Shown here one piece after another: positions 1 through 10,850 of a DNA stretch of 64,000 bases (positions within the stretch are counted from its first letter, which is position 1; the number at the start of each line of letters is the position of its first letter). The notes under the pieces were generated by a model that worked only from the letters and a program-made list of their open reading frames with translations, was not told the DNA's origin and did no database searches. A program made the translations under genes and the position numbers. The stretch comes from Torreya grandis (taxonomy: Eukaryota; Streptophyta; Pinopsida; Cupressales; Taxaceae): NCBI GenBank assembly GCA_037957365.1, contig JARHVA010000001.1, positions 10,670,501 through 10,734,500 on the forward strand, given 5' to 3'.

Positions 1-639
1 TTTCGTCGTCCCATTTACTATGAGATCAGAGGGAGGTTTTACTGCCTATTTAGGAGGACAAACTCTTTCTAACTTCTTCAAATACAAGGCCCAGAGATGT
101 TTGGCTTTATATATACAAGAAGCTCTTAAGCTTCGTGATCATTTTATTCAGAGACCCTAGACGAGTCTCCACTCAGTGGATTACTTCCTTTTTCATGGTG
201 CTACCTTCGAGGAGAGGCACTTAGCGATAGATTGACATTAGTACAGTCCCACTTTCTAGATCAGTGGAGCCTAGAGACACTATTCACAGTTCCCCGAGTT
301 CTCATCAGCATATTCACTTTAGACCCGACATCAAAAGGTAGACTAGATCCACCAGACCTTCACAGAGAACTTTTCCTTCTCGACAGAGGATTGGAGGGCA
401 GACCAGGTATCATACCTCCCCTTCTTCGAGTCAGAGTTCTATTCGGAGCTTCTTCTCGTTGGCCTTGGATGCTAAGAGAGTTGGATCGAACTCTTGATGG
501 TCTCCCTCTTGGTTCTTTCTTAGGGATCATCCTCGTGCTCCCGATGTTTACAGATTCTTGAAGATTGCTCATTTCTTTTGCTCCCTTCTTTGGACTTGAG
601 CATGGTTGGGTCCTTTGGTTACTTGGCTCTAAGAGTGGT
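1..639. other. No identifiable gene; possibly LINE body
   Basis: A 109-codon plus-strand frame at 232-561 and its antisense shadow at 360-572 are open, but neither shows a recognisable domain. The stretch lies directly 5' of a LINE 3' end and may be degraded LINE sequence. Confidence 0.3.
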
Positions 640-806
640 CACTCTTTGTCATGTTTTATACTATTTCTTTCAGCATTGTTTTTCTTGTTTTCGGAGACCC
701 TTTTTGGTTTCCCGCTTTTTCCTGACACATTTCTATAATTTGCAGTCCTTTTGACCTACTTTTGTGGTCATTAGTTGGACATTAATATATTTATCTTATC
801 TTAAAG
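640..806 (+). mobile_element. LINE 3' end (3' UTR and tail), 5' part unclear
   Basis: The segment ending near 806 matches the reverse complement of 39725-39860, the 3' end of the LINE annotated there. Both contain a CTACTTTTGTGGTCATT core followed by TTGGACATTAATAT and an ATCTTA-rich tail. Two unrelated positions sharing the same end point is what reverse-transcribed LINE insertions produce. Upstream, 1-640 may be more of the same element, but I could not match its translation to a known LINE domain. No target duplication could be assigned because the 5' side lies outside the window. Confidence 0.65.
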
Positions 807-1351
807 AACATCCAAGAATAGTGAAGCATACATTTCTTGCAGTACGTTGGACTTTACTGGTGAAACCCTGATATATTATCATAGTTTATGATGAAGTAGG
901 CCTCTGTATTAGGAATTTTATTTACTTTGTGATGTCATACTTTGATCAGATGATCATCTACTACGCACTTTGAAATTTCAAGGTTCTGTTTGAAATTCTT
1001 CATGCTAATTAAGTTTGTTGTACAATAATGCTCCAGCATATAATTATGTTTAAGTGGCTGATGTAAAGTGGAGTCTCTCAACAAGGGCCTTTTCATTTCC
1101 TCTAAAATATAAAATAGAATTTTTTCAACAATGTAAAGACCACCAAACCATGGTTTATGTTGGACATTTGACAATTCATAAGGCAATGATTGGGTCACTA
1201 TGTCAACTCACATATTTTGTGATTTTAAGAAATTTAAACTTTCTAATATCAAGTTTGAATCCCATGTTTTCAATACAAACTTCCCATGAATGTCTTCTTC
1301 CCTATGCACTAACGAAGGTTTAACCATTTTGGATGCAAAGCCAAGTTCAAA
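807..1351. other. No recognisable feature
   Basis: AT-rich sequence with only short chance frames. I see no LTR end here, so the retroelement to its right (primer site at 2632) has no visible second LTR on this side. Confidence 0.5.
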
Positions 1352-2605
1352 CTATTGAGACTCACGATATTGTAACTCTGGGAATATAGAGTTTGAATTA
1401 TGGATAACTTCAAGCTCCTTCAAAATCCACGCTTGAGGACCTACATCCTCTAATAGCTTGATGTATGGATACACAACCCTTATATTTAATATGAACAAAT
1501 TTGGACTTTTTCGTCCAGTTGTTAGGTTCACCACATCCTTGGCATACCATTCATCAACATCTTTTAATAGCCCATCATAATAGTTTATCTCTTCCAATAT
1601 CACTTGAGCCCCTCCTACCAAAGAAGTAGACATGGAATCAGCATCTCGTTCATTTTTTGTTATGGATAGTTGTGTGTAATTTATCTCTAAGTCACAGCCC
1701 TCAAGTGCAGCATTTTCAAGATTAACAATTACAGCTTGATTGCCTTTATTGATTTCTAAATGTTTTAAGCAAACCTCCAAGGACTCTCCATATTCGACAT
1801 GTGAATTTCTTATTACTCCAAGATAGCCAAACAAATCTAAAAGAAAAGGTGCACATGTAGAGTCTTGTTTGTTATCCATAATATCACTAGAAGTCTCTTC
1901 GGTATCCTTCAACGAGTGAGGTGCATTTAATGATTGTCCATCTTCCTAGGCATCAAGGTTATCTGGCGGACGTTTTTTCCATATTCTATCAATTATTTTG
2001 GTTGGCTCTCCATCTTGTTTATTTTTAAGACCATAGCCCATGATATCTTGTTGATCGTGTGCATTAATTAGACAATCAATTGGTTTATTAAATTTTGACA
2101 CTGTGTTCGAGGAACAATCCTCAAAACCTAAGACCTCTCTCTTGCACACACTGAAGTTTATCTTCACTCTGACGTAGACAACACATATCAACATCATCAT
2201 TAGTGTTTTGATAGATAACTCATGTGCATGTCTAATATCGAAAATTTTAATGTCATTCTTCCCAATAGACAAGTCTCCATAAGTATCAACTTCTTGGATA
2301 AGTATGTTTGGGCAATCCCTTAGTTCAACGTTGGATGCCTCATTCGTTTGCCCCTGAATCGGGAAGTTAGTCTTGGAATTTGCCATCTTCCTTTCTTCTG
2401 GGACCTCTTGAAAATTGAATTTCTCGTCATATTCAGTATTGCCATAACTATGATTTACAAACTTGTCTTCCTCATAGTGTCGATTTCCATTCCATGACTC
2501 TTTTAAATCCAAATAGTCTGAAAAAGAGATTTCTTTTTTAATCTCTGCTGAAAGGGCATTGTACAACTCAAAACAATCCATAATTTCCTTATGTAGTGGC
2601 CCCAT
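1352..2605 (-). pseudogene. Unrecognised 418-codon frame with one internal TAG, next to a retroelement primer site
   Basis: Starting at the ATG at 2605, the minus strand reads 219 codons to a TAG at about 1946-1948. It then continues in the same frame to a stop at 1352, giving 418 codons in all. The product is acidic and hydrophilic. One more hydrophobic patch (LMMMLICVVYV) lies near residue 145. I recognise no gag, protease, reverse transcriptase or zinc knuckle. The start lies only about 27 bases inside the primer-binding site at 2632-2643, where gag normally begins. By position it is therefore either a highly diverged gag or a sequence carried by a non-autonomous (LARD-like) element. A host gene fragment is also possible. 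The frame is open over more than 1.2 kb apart from the single stop, unlike the heavily broken pol genes elsewhere in the window. Confidence 0.5.
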
Positions 2606-2631
2606 GGTTCACAGGCTGGCAAGAAAAATAG

Positions 2632-2643
2632 TGTTGATACCAC
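2632..2643 (-). promoter_or_regulatory. Retroelement primer-binding site (initiator tRNA-Met type)
   Basis: Read on the minus strand, the bases directly after the LTR are GTGGTATCAAC. This resembles the TGGTATCAGAGC site used by most plant LTR elements to bind the 3' end of initiator tRNA-Met. It defines the LTR edge at 2644 and shows that the element's internal region runs leftwards. Confidence 0.65.
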
Positions 2644-3210
2644 TGTAATATTCCAAATCGGAAAATTTTACATTAATTTGTTTTTCTCGAAAAATATATT
2701 TTTTATAAATATAAATATTGCATTTAAAATAATAAATTAATTAAATATAAATCCCCAAGGGGTTTCGTCCTTGGGCCGTTATAATCACAAGGGTTTTCAT
2801 CCTTGAGAGTGGTTGTATAGCATGACGTTTATACGAGTTAGATGATTGAATCCATAATTGGACTCTTTTTAATACCTCCACATTTCTTCTCCCTTATATA
2901 GCCTTTAAAAACTTCTCACAAAGTAGGCGTCCCATCCAAGAGGCACCTCTTCAACAAAAGATGTGACCATTGACATTTCCGTCGACAATTCCGTTAACAT
3001 TTCCGTCAACAATTCCATTAACATTTCCGTCGAGATTTCCGTTCAATTCCAACAACAATTCCGTTTGACACTTCAGACAACAATTTCGTTTAACATCCGT
3101 TTAATAACTATTGTATTAAATGGCAGCACCGCTCCTTGGCAACGAATTCTTCATGTGAAATGGCCACGCCTCTCCTTGAATTCAGCGATTTCCTTCTTGG
3201 GGATATTACA
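2644..3210 (-). repeat. LTR of a gypsy-type element (5' LTR side, minus strand)
   Basis: The ends are TGTAATATTCC and GGGATATTACA, a terminal inverted repeat of the same type as the plus-strand LTR at 28470-29136. A primer site abuts the left edge. The LTR holds two small hairpin motifs (2755-2774 and 2788-2805) and a 24-bp tandem repeat (2973-3043). It is about 567 bp long. A second, incomplete copy of the family follows immediately to the right. Confidence 0.65.
2973..3043. repeat. 24-bp tandem repeat, about 3 copies, inside an LTR
   Basis: Units start at 2973, 2997 and 3021. The first is ACATTTCCGTCGACAATTCC plus GTTA, and the others differ by a few bases. Each 24-mer is itself two related 12-mers (ATTTCCGT and AATTCCGT). 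The open frame across it (2963-3226) is a by-product of the repeat and not a gene. Confidence 0.85.
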
Positions 3211-3742
3211 CTGGAAGTCCCTTTAAGATAATATTTCATAAATATAGACTTTGCACTTGAAATAATAATTTAAATAATAAAATGAAATTGTGTTAATTGT
3301 TTAATTTAGAGTTTAAGATTTCAGATAATTGAATGTAAATCTTCAAGGGGTTCCGTCATTGAGTTAGTGAGATGACAAGGGTTTCCGTCTTTGAAATCTG
3401 GTTATACAATTAAAGGGTTTCGTCCTTAAAAGCAAGGTAAAAGTTGATGTTTGTACATGGTTATAAAGTTGAATGAATGAGTAATGATTCCCTTCCTACC
3501 AATTGTTGATTATTAATACCTTCATAGCCTTCCATCAAAAGATATGTCTCCTCCAAAGGTGGCGACCTTCCTTCTAATTAATGTTGTTTATTAATTAATT
3601 AACTAATGTTGTGTATTTTCCTTAAGTGTGGCGCTCCTCTTTAAATGGGACGATCTCTTCTTTTTTAATTCTCCTTAAGTGTGGCAATTTCCTTATTGTT
3701 GGTTTTTAATCAAAGGGCTGAGTTGTGTTTCAGGATATTACA
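3211..3742 (-). repeat. Second, 5'-trimmed LTR of the same superfamily, head-to-tail
   Basis: The sequence from CTGGAAGTCCCTTT onward follows the reverse complement of the LTR at 28470-29136. Shared blocks include the TAAATATAGACTTTGCACTTG region and the block around 3486-3580 (CATAGCCTTCCATCAAA, AAAGGTGGCGACCTT). It ends in GGATATTACA at 3742. The first roughly 45 bases of a complete LTR, including the TGTAATATCCC end, are missing, so it joins 2644-3210 without any internal region. Three hairpin motifs lie at 3343-3362, 3376-3393 and 3410-3429. Confidence 0.6.
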
Positions 3743-6576
3743 AAATTACACTCTGAGCAAAGCCAAATGTAACACTCTCCCCCTAGCAGTTGTTCTAACA
3801 TCGTCACATACTTCCAAAGGGGCACTCGCAGAACAATTTTGAAAGTTGTCCCTTGGCCCACCAAACCAGCACTTGCAGAACGAAACATTCTAGCAAATCC
3901 CTATAGCCCCTGGCTAAAAAATTGTAATATTGATATTAAAATTTAAAGCATTTGGCATATGTTGAAAGAATGTTTAAAATTATAACAAGCAAAAGTTAAA
4001 ACTAGTTAAAAACATTTTTAAGTTCGTAATCAAAAAAAAAACCCACAAAATTGAAAACTTACCTTAAATCAACAATCCTCTTCATTGCAAGCTTCTTAAA
4101 CTCCTTGGCAACAAATGGGTAGTTGTAATAGTGTAGTATTAGCAAAAGGAAGGAGTTTTAGTCTATACAAATGAAAAAATGAAGGTGAGAGAACAAATGT
4201 GTAATGAGAGGTAAAAATGCAATGAAAGGTAAATGTGGTGTTGTTTTCTTTTGATAAAATGAGTGTGAAAGTTGCTTTTAGGGTTGCCCCTATATTTTAT
4301 TTTGTTTTTAATTGTTTTTTGAAAAACACAATTGACTTTTCATAAAGCGAAATTGAAAAAAAAAATTAAAAAAACCATTTTTTCCCCAGATACGCCCTGG
4401 GTACATTTCTCTTGCAAGGCCTTGGACATACCAGGGGCAAATCCTACAAAGATATGTACCCGATATATTTCATATTGGGATACGGGGACTTGCAAGAACG
4501 TATCCGGCTACGTAGGGTGGGGATTGACCCAAAGCCCAAGAGATAGAAGAAGAGCCATACCCTAGAGAAGCATAGTTAGAGTTAAGCACTGAGGAGTTGT
4601 TGGCCTCAGTTGTAGAAGGCATTGTCTGATACCTTTGAGGTGAGAAGGTATTCTCCTATAGAAAACATTGTTTTGCCAATTTTTCCAACTACCTCTCACG
4701 CTTGAACCTTTTTAGAGTCCTCTTTAACCTATTGTGAAAGGACAAAATGTGCCTAGTAAGCTGGAAAGGAGATGGATTATCAAGTAAAATTCAATCTTGC
4801 CCACATAAAAGGAACACTCTTGTCAATATCCTTTTCATACGGCTAGCATATGAAATGGTTTTGATGCCAATCAAATCTAAGGATGCTACACAACTTCCAT
4901 ACTATGAAGAGAGAGAGAATGTTTCTTACCCTAACCCATGCTGAAATCGAGAGTTTGGTGCAAAGGGTTAAAGAAAGTTTGGTGGCACCATTCAAGACCA
5001 AAACGTCATGCTCTTAAAAGGAGTATTAAAGAGGTGATGTTTGTTCTTGTATGTGCAAACCATTAACATTGAATTTTAGTCCTAGCACTTCTCAATGGCG
5101 TAAGGCAAGCCTATGTGCATTTGAAAGGCCTTAGTGATATCTTGGAGCATGATCACCTTCATCCCACTTAGACCTCTTCTTAGGGCTAGGTCAAAACCTC
5201 TTACGCCTGCAGATAGGTGGCTCCATGTAAGCTTGTCGTCTATGACAAAGGATGCATCGTTTTCCTACACAAAAATGAAATCAATTTGGTTCTCTTCATA
5301 TTATTTTCTAGTTGGTCCTTCATACACAAGACTTTAGTCATAACAAATAATCTTCCTTTTTTTTTGGAAAAAAGATTTGTTTTTAGAATTCTTCTTTTAC
5401 ACAATAGCTGATTACAGATCATAGAGACAACAATACAAAAAGCATTTTACACAACCTCCACTAATCTTGCAACAAGAATTCATCGACTGCCCAACCTTTG
5501 ATAATTTCTTCATAAAGGATTGCATTGACCTATCACACGAGTGACTCTTAGAGGAAAATTCTGGCCAGTGCACATAAGTCTTGAGCATATATTGTTGACG
5601 AAAAAAAATGTCAATATTTGAATGTTCAAATATCATTGGTAAAGCCACAAATGTCCACTTAGGTCCTACTGGCCTGTGTTTTAGCACAGGCACAGTAAGG
5701 GGTTATAATACCTTCCCATTTTAATCTACTTGGATATGGATTACCAAAACACCTAATGAAAGCTCAGAAATATTTATAAACTGAAAAAGAAACTCTAACC
5801 AATGAAATGATTTTGTGAAAGAAAAAAACATAAATGCAATTCTTTAAATTAAAAAAACTTCTATTCTGGAGACACAAACTTATATAACAGATTTATAGAT
5901 CGTATGGAGCTGATCATCCTCTGCTAACAATTTAACCACTCAATACAAACATGACATTCCAAATTTGTAATTTAACAGTGCAAGTCTAAAGAGAAGATTA
6001 ACCGATTTAAGTACCCTGAGTAACAACAATTCACCCAGGAAAACAAACCAAATTAACAAAATAATGAATCCTCAGTTCTGTTTGCCACAAATAATATAAA
6101 TTCAAATCTGAAAACGGTAGACAAAATCCAATGGTTATTAACCAAATTGACATTCATGTAATAAAACTGAAATAGCTTATAGCCTCAAATCAATGTTAAA
6201 ACAAGAAAAAACAATGTATTAAAATCTAAAGATATCACAATGTCTCCCCTTTAAAACTTCAAGCAAAATCGGTACATCCTAGAAACATATTAGATATATG
6301 TATATATAGGAAATACAGGACTTCCCATAGAAGGTGAAACTAACAGTTTTCAAGTGACTCTTGGCCCTCCACAACATAATTGATTTTGGTTTTTTTTTCT
6401 TCAATTTTCTGATTCAAGACAACCCCTTGAGTTTGCAAACTTCGGAAAATAATGTGGAGATTAACCCCAAAAAAACTTCCTCTAATCTACCTCGATTTCC
6501 TTGCACCAAGGGCTCTTGCAAATCTCACCAATCAATTCGGAAGGTCCCAAAACCTACAAAATGGCAATAGGTTCTA
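3743..6576. other. No supported gene
   Basis: This is AT-rich non-coding sequence. Short frames at 4332-4565, 4747-4944, 5134-5411 and 5412-5693 show no recognisable domain or splice-consistent structure. 4380-4560 is unusually GC-rich for the area and may be part of an old element, but I could not find a partner copy in the window. Confidence 0.5.
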
Positions 6577-6938
6577 TAGTTTCAAAACTTGCAGAAACCC
6601 ACCAGAAACTCCCAGCACTTGTGAGTTTCGGCCATTGGCAAGTACCTTGCCCTCAACTTGCATGGCGAGTTTTGAGTATGAACTCGCAAGTACTCACAAG
6701 TCCATACTCAACTTTCTCAATTTTAGAATTTTGAGCTCAATTTTTTTGGTTTTTCTTTTAGGTTTTTAAGTCTTATTCTTGCATTTTAGAATTGTTGTCA
6801 AATTTGGAAACCTTTTTTCTTCTTTTTTTTTCCATTTTCTTATTTCTTTCTTTGCTAAGCAGCTAGAGTTTTAATCTTCACTTGTCTTTTTATTTTTTTA
6901 ATAGGGTTTGCAACTTGCACTTGCAGTGATATATGAGA

Positions 6939-9644
6939 ATGGCATCCCCCTTCTCAAGCGGCAGTATTAGGAAGCCAAGGTCTGATAGCCCTAATTGGAA
7001 GCAATGCACAAAGTATCCAAAGTACAGAACTGTGATATGTAACTATTGCGATTTTATGATTAGAGGCATCAATCGCCCCAAATTTCATCTTGTATAAATC
7101 CCTGGCCAAGATGTGTGAGTGTGCTTCCAAGTAGACCCTGAATATACATACGAGATGAATGCTCTGTTTGCTAGATATGTGGGGAAAAAAAAATATAAAT
7201 GAAGACAGCTGCAACAGTTGCATCCGTAATGAATTCCCCTAGTGATTCAAATAAATTAATAGGTTCTTGTATAGGCCCACGGATTTGGGTCTCAACCACT
7301 GGAGACAATTCAATCCAAATGCCTTTGGCTTCACGGGTTTTTTTGTTCCTCGCAATACACCTAGTGCACAACCTTCGCTCAAAGGTACTACTTGGAACTA
7401 AAAAGAAGCTTAATGAGGTGAGGATGGCTATTGCAAAATAATTGTATTATAACAACATACCATTCAATGCAAGGAGTAACCGATATTGGGAGACATTCGT
7501 AACTTCATCGCCCATTGTCAGGAAAGGGTTCAAGGCACCTATTCCTCATTATTTGAGTGGGTACTTGTTGGAGGAAGTTGTAAAAAATACATAGGAAATA
7601 GTAGAGGATCAGGGAAGAATTTGACACAAAAAAGAGATGCAGTATTTTGTCTAATGTGTGAAGAAATGTAAGGAATCACCCTTTGATACCCTGATGCCTC
7701 TTGCCAAGTGAAGGGCGCAAACTTTGTGTGATATGATGAAGGAGATGGTCAAAGAAGTGGGTGTAGCGAATGTCATCCAAGTTGTGACCAACAATGCAGC
7801 AACATACATAGCAGCAAGGAGACATCTTGAAGAGAAAGACCCTACCATATTTTAGAACCATTACGCAGCCCATTGCATTGATCTCCTACTTAACAACATA
7901 GAAAAAAGTGGATGGGTGAAAAGTATCGTTGAATAAGGAAGAAATATTACCAAATACATCTACAATCACACTTGGGTGCTAACCTTGATGAAAGAGCACA
8001 TCAACAAAAAGAAGCTTGTGCGATCGGGAGTCACACAAACTTCATCCCATTGTAGCCTCACTAATGTCTCTTAAACAAATGTTTGTGAGCACTCGATTGT
8101 TGGAGTCTTCATATTGTAGGAAGGCCTAGGGAGGAAGGGCCCTAAAGAATTTTTGTCATGACGTGTTTGTGAAGAGCATAAACGAGATACTTAAGGTAAC
8201 TTTGAACTTAACAATTAAAAACTTACAAAGTACTAAAATCCACTACTTAACAATTACGAACTTACAAAGTAATAAAATCCAATACTTTGTAAATTTGCAA
8301 AACTTATAAATTTTTAATTCATAGAAGTTAGATTTTTATTTTTATTTTGCTAAGGGTACATGGGATCACCAACCCACACTTGTAGTGGTACCATCCTAAG
8401 GATGGGAAATTAAGCACTTTGACCGTTTTATCACAACGTGCCCATGGATTGAACCACTTTAGTGTGTTGCCCCATTAATGAGGAATCCATCGAGTAGTGG
8501 GCGGCCTTAACACAAAGTGAGATTTGAACCTTAGACCTCCCATTAACAAAAGACACCAATTGCCATTACACCACTATTCAATGGGCCATAGAAGTTGGGT
8601 TTTTTTATTTATCAATTTTTTATTTTTATTTTTTTTGTTCAAATTTCTCGAGTCTTCATTTTTTAGCTTTAAAATTTTATACAATTTGTTTTCAGACGAC
8701 AAAGCCTTTGACCAAGGTTCTACGCTTAGTGGATGGGGAAAAAAACACAATAGGTTATTTGCAAGAGCCCAAGGAGACCATAGTGGATCAGTATGGGAAA
8801 AATAAAACAAAATATGCACACATTTGACGCATAATTAATCGGAGATAGAACATGCAGCTCCACCAACACAAAAATGTAGCAGCCTACTACTTGAATCCCA
8901 TTTTTTTCTTCTCTAATTCCTTTAAGGTCGATGAAAGGCTCTAGATGACCTCAACATGTGCGACTATTCTTAATGAGTAATAGATTTACAAGGGCACAGA
9001 GGGGTGGCTCTTTTCTTCAGCTCTACGCATTCAAAAGAGAATGACCCAACCTCCAAGTAAATACAAATTGAGTCATTTGATTGTAAACTCATTATTCATA
9101 GAGACTTCTTTAACAAATGAAATTCTAGTTTACTTACAAAGTTATAGATGTCCTACTTGCAAATTTGTGAAGTGAAGATCATGGTGCAAAAACACCAAAT
9201 CTTTAGAAGCTTGTCGTTTGTATTTTGTGCTAACCTTGAAGTTCTTCTGGGTATGAACGCTATTGGAATATGTTTTAGGTCATTCACATGGAGAAGTGCA
9301 ACAAGTTGATAATGCATCTCAACGACCATGCTTTTGTGTAATACAATCTTCATCTTTGTGTCAAACAAGGGGAGGGGAAGGAGGGTCATGATGTGATTGA
9401 CTTGGATGACATTGATCTATACTCAAGCTAGATTGTTGAGGATGTGGAGCCCATGTTTACTGAGGAGATCGCATCTTTTGAGAGGGAAGTAATAGAAGGG
9501 GCAGCGCCAATAGAGGCGGAAACGCAAGCAGAAGCATCAGGAAGGGTTGTTCAGGGTGATGTCATGTTTGAGGATGATTTTGTTCCTGAGGAGAAATCTT
9601 TACCTTCAACTTCTAGGGCACAGCCGATTACCACGAGGAGCTAG
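6939..9644 (+). pseudogene. hAT transposase, broken
   Basis: The ATG at 6939 opens a BED zinc-finger region: a tryptophan (WKQC), then CNYC, GINRPKFHL and further residues, in the usual C-x2-C...H order. From about 7560 the translation, with stops, gives the DUF659-type core (PFDTLMPLAK, VVTNNAATYIAARRHLEEK, YAAHCIDLLLNNIEKSGW, TKYIYNHTWVLTLMK). After the SINE it continues with the C-terminal RRxNMQLHxH and AAYYLNP motifs, and a dimerisation-like stretch around 9255-9350 (RYWNMF, HMEKCNKL, LNDHAFVxYNLHL). An acidic tail in an open frame ends at 9644. Stops and frameshifts are frequent, so it cannot encode an active enzyme. In the family, this protein cuts and joins element ends in the nucleus. 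hAT assignment is strong; the subfamily is not resolved. Confidence 0.8.
8330..8586 (-). mobile_element. tRNA-derived SINE with 10-bp target duplication
   Basis: On the minus strand, starting at 8586, there is an A-box-like sequence (GTGGTGTAATGGCAATTGG) and, about 30 bases on, a B-box-like sequence (AGGTTCAAATCTC). These are the internal RNA polymerase III promoter elements of tRNA-derived SINEs. The element ends with an A-rich tail (AAAATAAAAATAAAAATC). The 10-mer CATAGAAGTT occurs on both sides (8320-8329 and 8587-8596), a clean target duplication. It sits inside the hAT transposase relic, so it is the younger insertion. I do not recognise a named plant SINE family. Confidence 0.85.
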
Positions 9645-9974
9645 AGGGGGTATGGAAATTTGTAAAATATTTCATGGATTGTAATTTTCTATGATGATGA
9701 TCAATCATCATATGATATTATGGTGCATTGATAAGCATTGTGCTCTTTTTTGGTCTCAAACTAACAGAAAATATATCTACGTGCTTTCTACATTAATTTC
9801 TTATGTTTTAACAGTATTTTGCGTGTTATTTAAATTTATTTTATGAATTTATATTTTTTTTTTAAGTCAAGGAAAATTTGTCGAGTTTTGCCAAGACTCT
9901 CAAATCTGAATCAAAATTTTGGGCTGCCAAGTTTTTGCCGAGTCCAAATTTTAAAACTACAATTGATTCACTCA

Positions 9975-10850
9975 AAACAGATGTCAGATGCCAAAGTTAC
10001 ACCTGGTCAATATCAAGCCTGAAAATTGGCTAAGGTCTGTCATTTGTCAAAAGATGGCTTCCAAGGGATTTTCAAAAGTACAAATTTGTTGCATAAGGTT
10101 ACAAATGGGAGTGGTTTTTCTTCCATCGTGTTCTCACATTCCTCTAAATCTCCACAAACTTTCAACGTAATCCAAGTTCATCTCATTGTGTGAATCATAC
10201 TTCAAAACAAGACAGCATTTTCTGAAAAAAAAACAGGCCATTTTCAAAAAATGAATCTCTATTGTGTAAAGCTGCAAATGGAGGTCATTATTTTTCCGTT
10301 GTGTTTGCCTCACATTCTTCTACATCTCCACAAATTATCATCAAAATCCATGTTCATCTCATTGTGCGAAATGCATGTCAAAACAAGGCAGCACCATTTT
10401 CTGGAAAACTATGAAATGGTTGAGTACTGGCCTTTCACAATATGGCTGACAGGTCATTTAAAAAGTGTAAATGTACCGCGTAAAACTGCAAATGGAGATG
10501 AATCATACTCCATTGTGTTCTCACATTCGTTTACATCTTCAAAAAAAAAACTATGGACGACATTAATTCCACCTCCAAATCATATCTCAAAAATGCCTCA
10601 ATTCATCTCTAAAAAATCTCTGAATTGTTAAAAATGACTCGGGTCACTTTCAGTTGTTGCATTAGATGGAAATGGCTATCAATGACTGCGTAATTTGCAC
10701 CATATTGCTGTCCTTTATCCTTCCACATTCCCACCAATTTTCAAATATAGACAACATCAATTCAACCTCCAAATTGTATCTCAAAACTGCTCTGACAGTC
10801 AATTTTATATGCTGTGAATTATACAAAACAACTCAAAAAAGTTGCGAATG
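9975..10850. repeat. Degenerate tandem repeat, about four units of 170-215 bp
   Basis: Similar blocks start near 10083, 10253, 10465 and 10655. Each contains a GCAAATGGAG-like word, then CCATTGTGTTCTCACATTC-like and CATCTCCACAAA-like words, then a CTCATTGTGYGAA or CAACCTCCAAAT block. Units are strongly diverged and unequal in length. Short frames in it (10251-10631 and others) are not convincing genes. Confidence 0.6.

Larger units (their letters stand above)
6577..9959 (+). mobile_element. hAT-superfamily DNA transposon relic
   Basis: A broken BED/DUF659/dimerisation-domain transposase lies between two candidate terminal inverted repeats. On the left, TAGTTTCAAAACTTG starts at 6577. On the right, the reverse complement of the end at 9959 reads TAGTTTTAAAATTTGG. 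Subterminal sequence at both ends repeats CGAGTTTTG and GCCAAG words. I could not find the expected 8-bp target duplication, so the exact ends are tentative. A SINE has since inserted at 8330-8586. Confidence 0.6.

Noticed and set aside
2963..3226. Plus-strand 87-codon frame with repeated NISV
   Set aside because: It is a translation of the 24-bp tandem repeat inside an LTR.
4332..5411. Several short plus-strand frames
   Set aside because: None has a recognisable motif; they overlap each other and fit chance in AT-rich DNA with a GC-richer island.
8520..8586. Possible tRNA gene (A and B boxes)
   Set aside because: No cloverleaf could be completed, and the target duplication and A-rich tail show it is the head of a SINE.
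6569..9967. 8-bp target duplication for the hAT relic
   Set aside because: Flanks of the proposed ends (AGGTTCTA and CAATTGAT) do not match, so the exact ends remain open.
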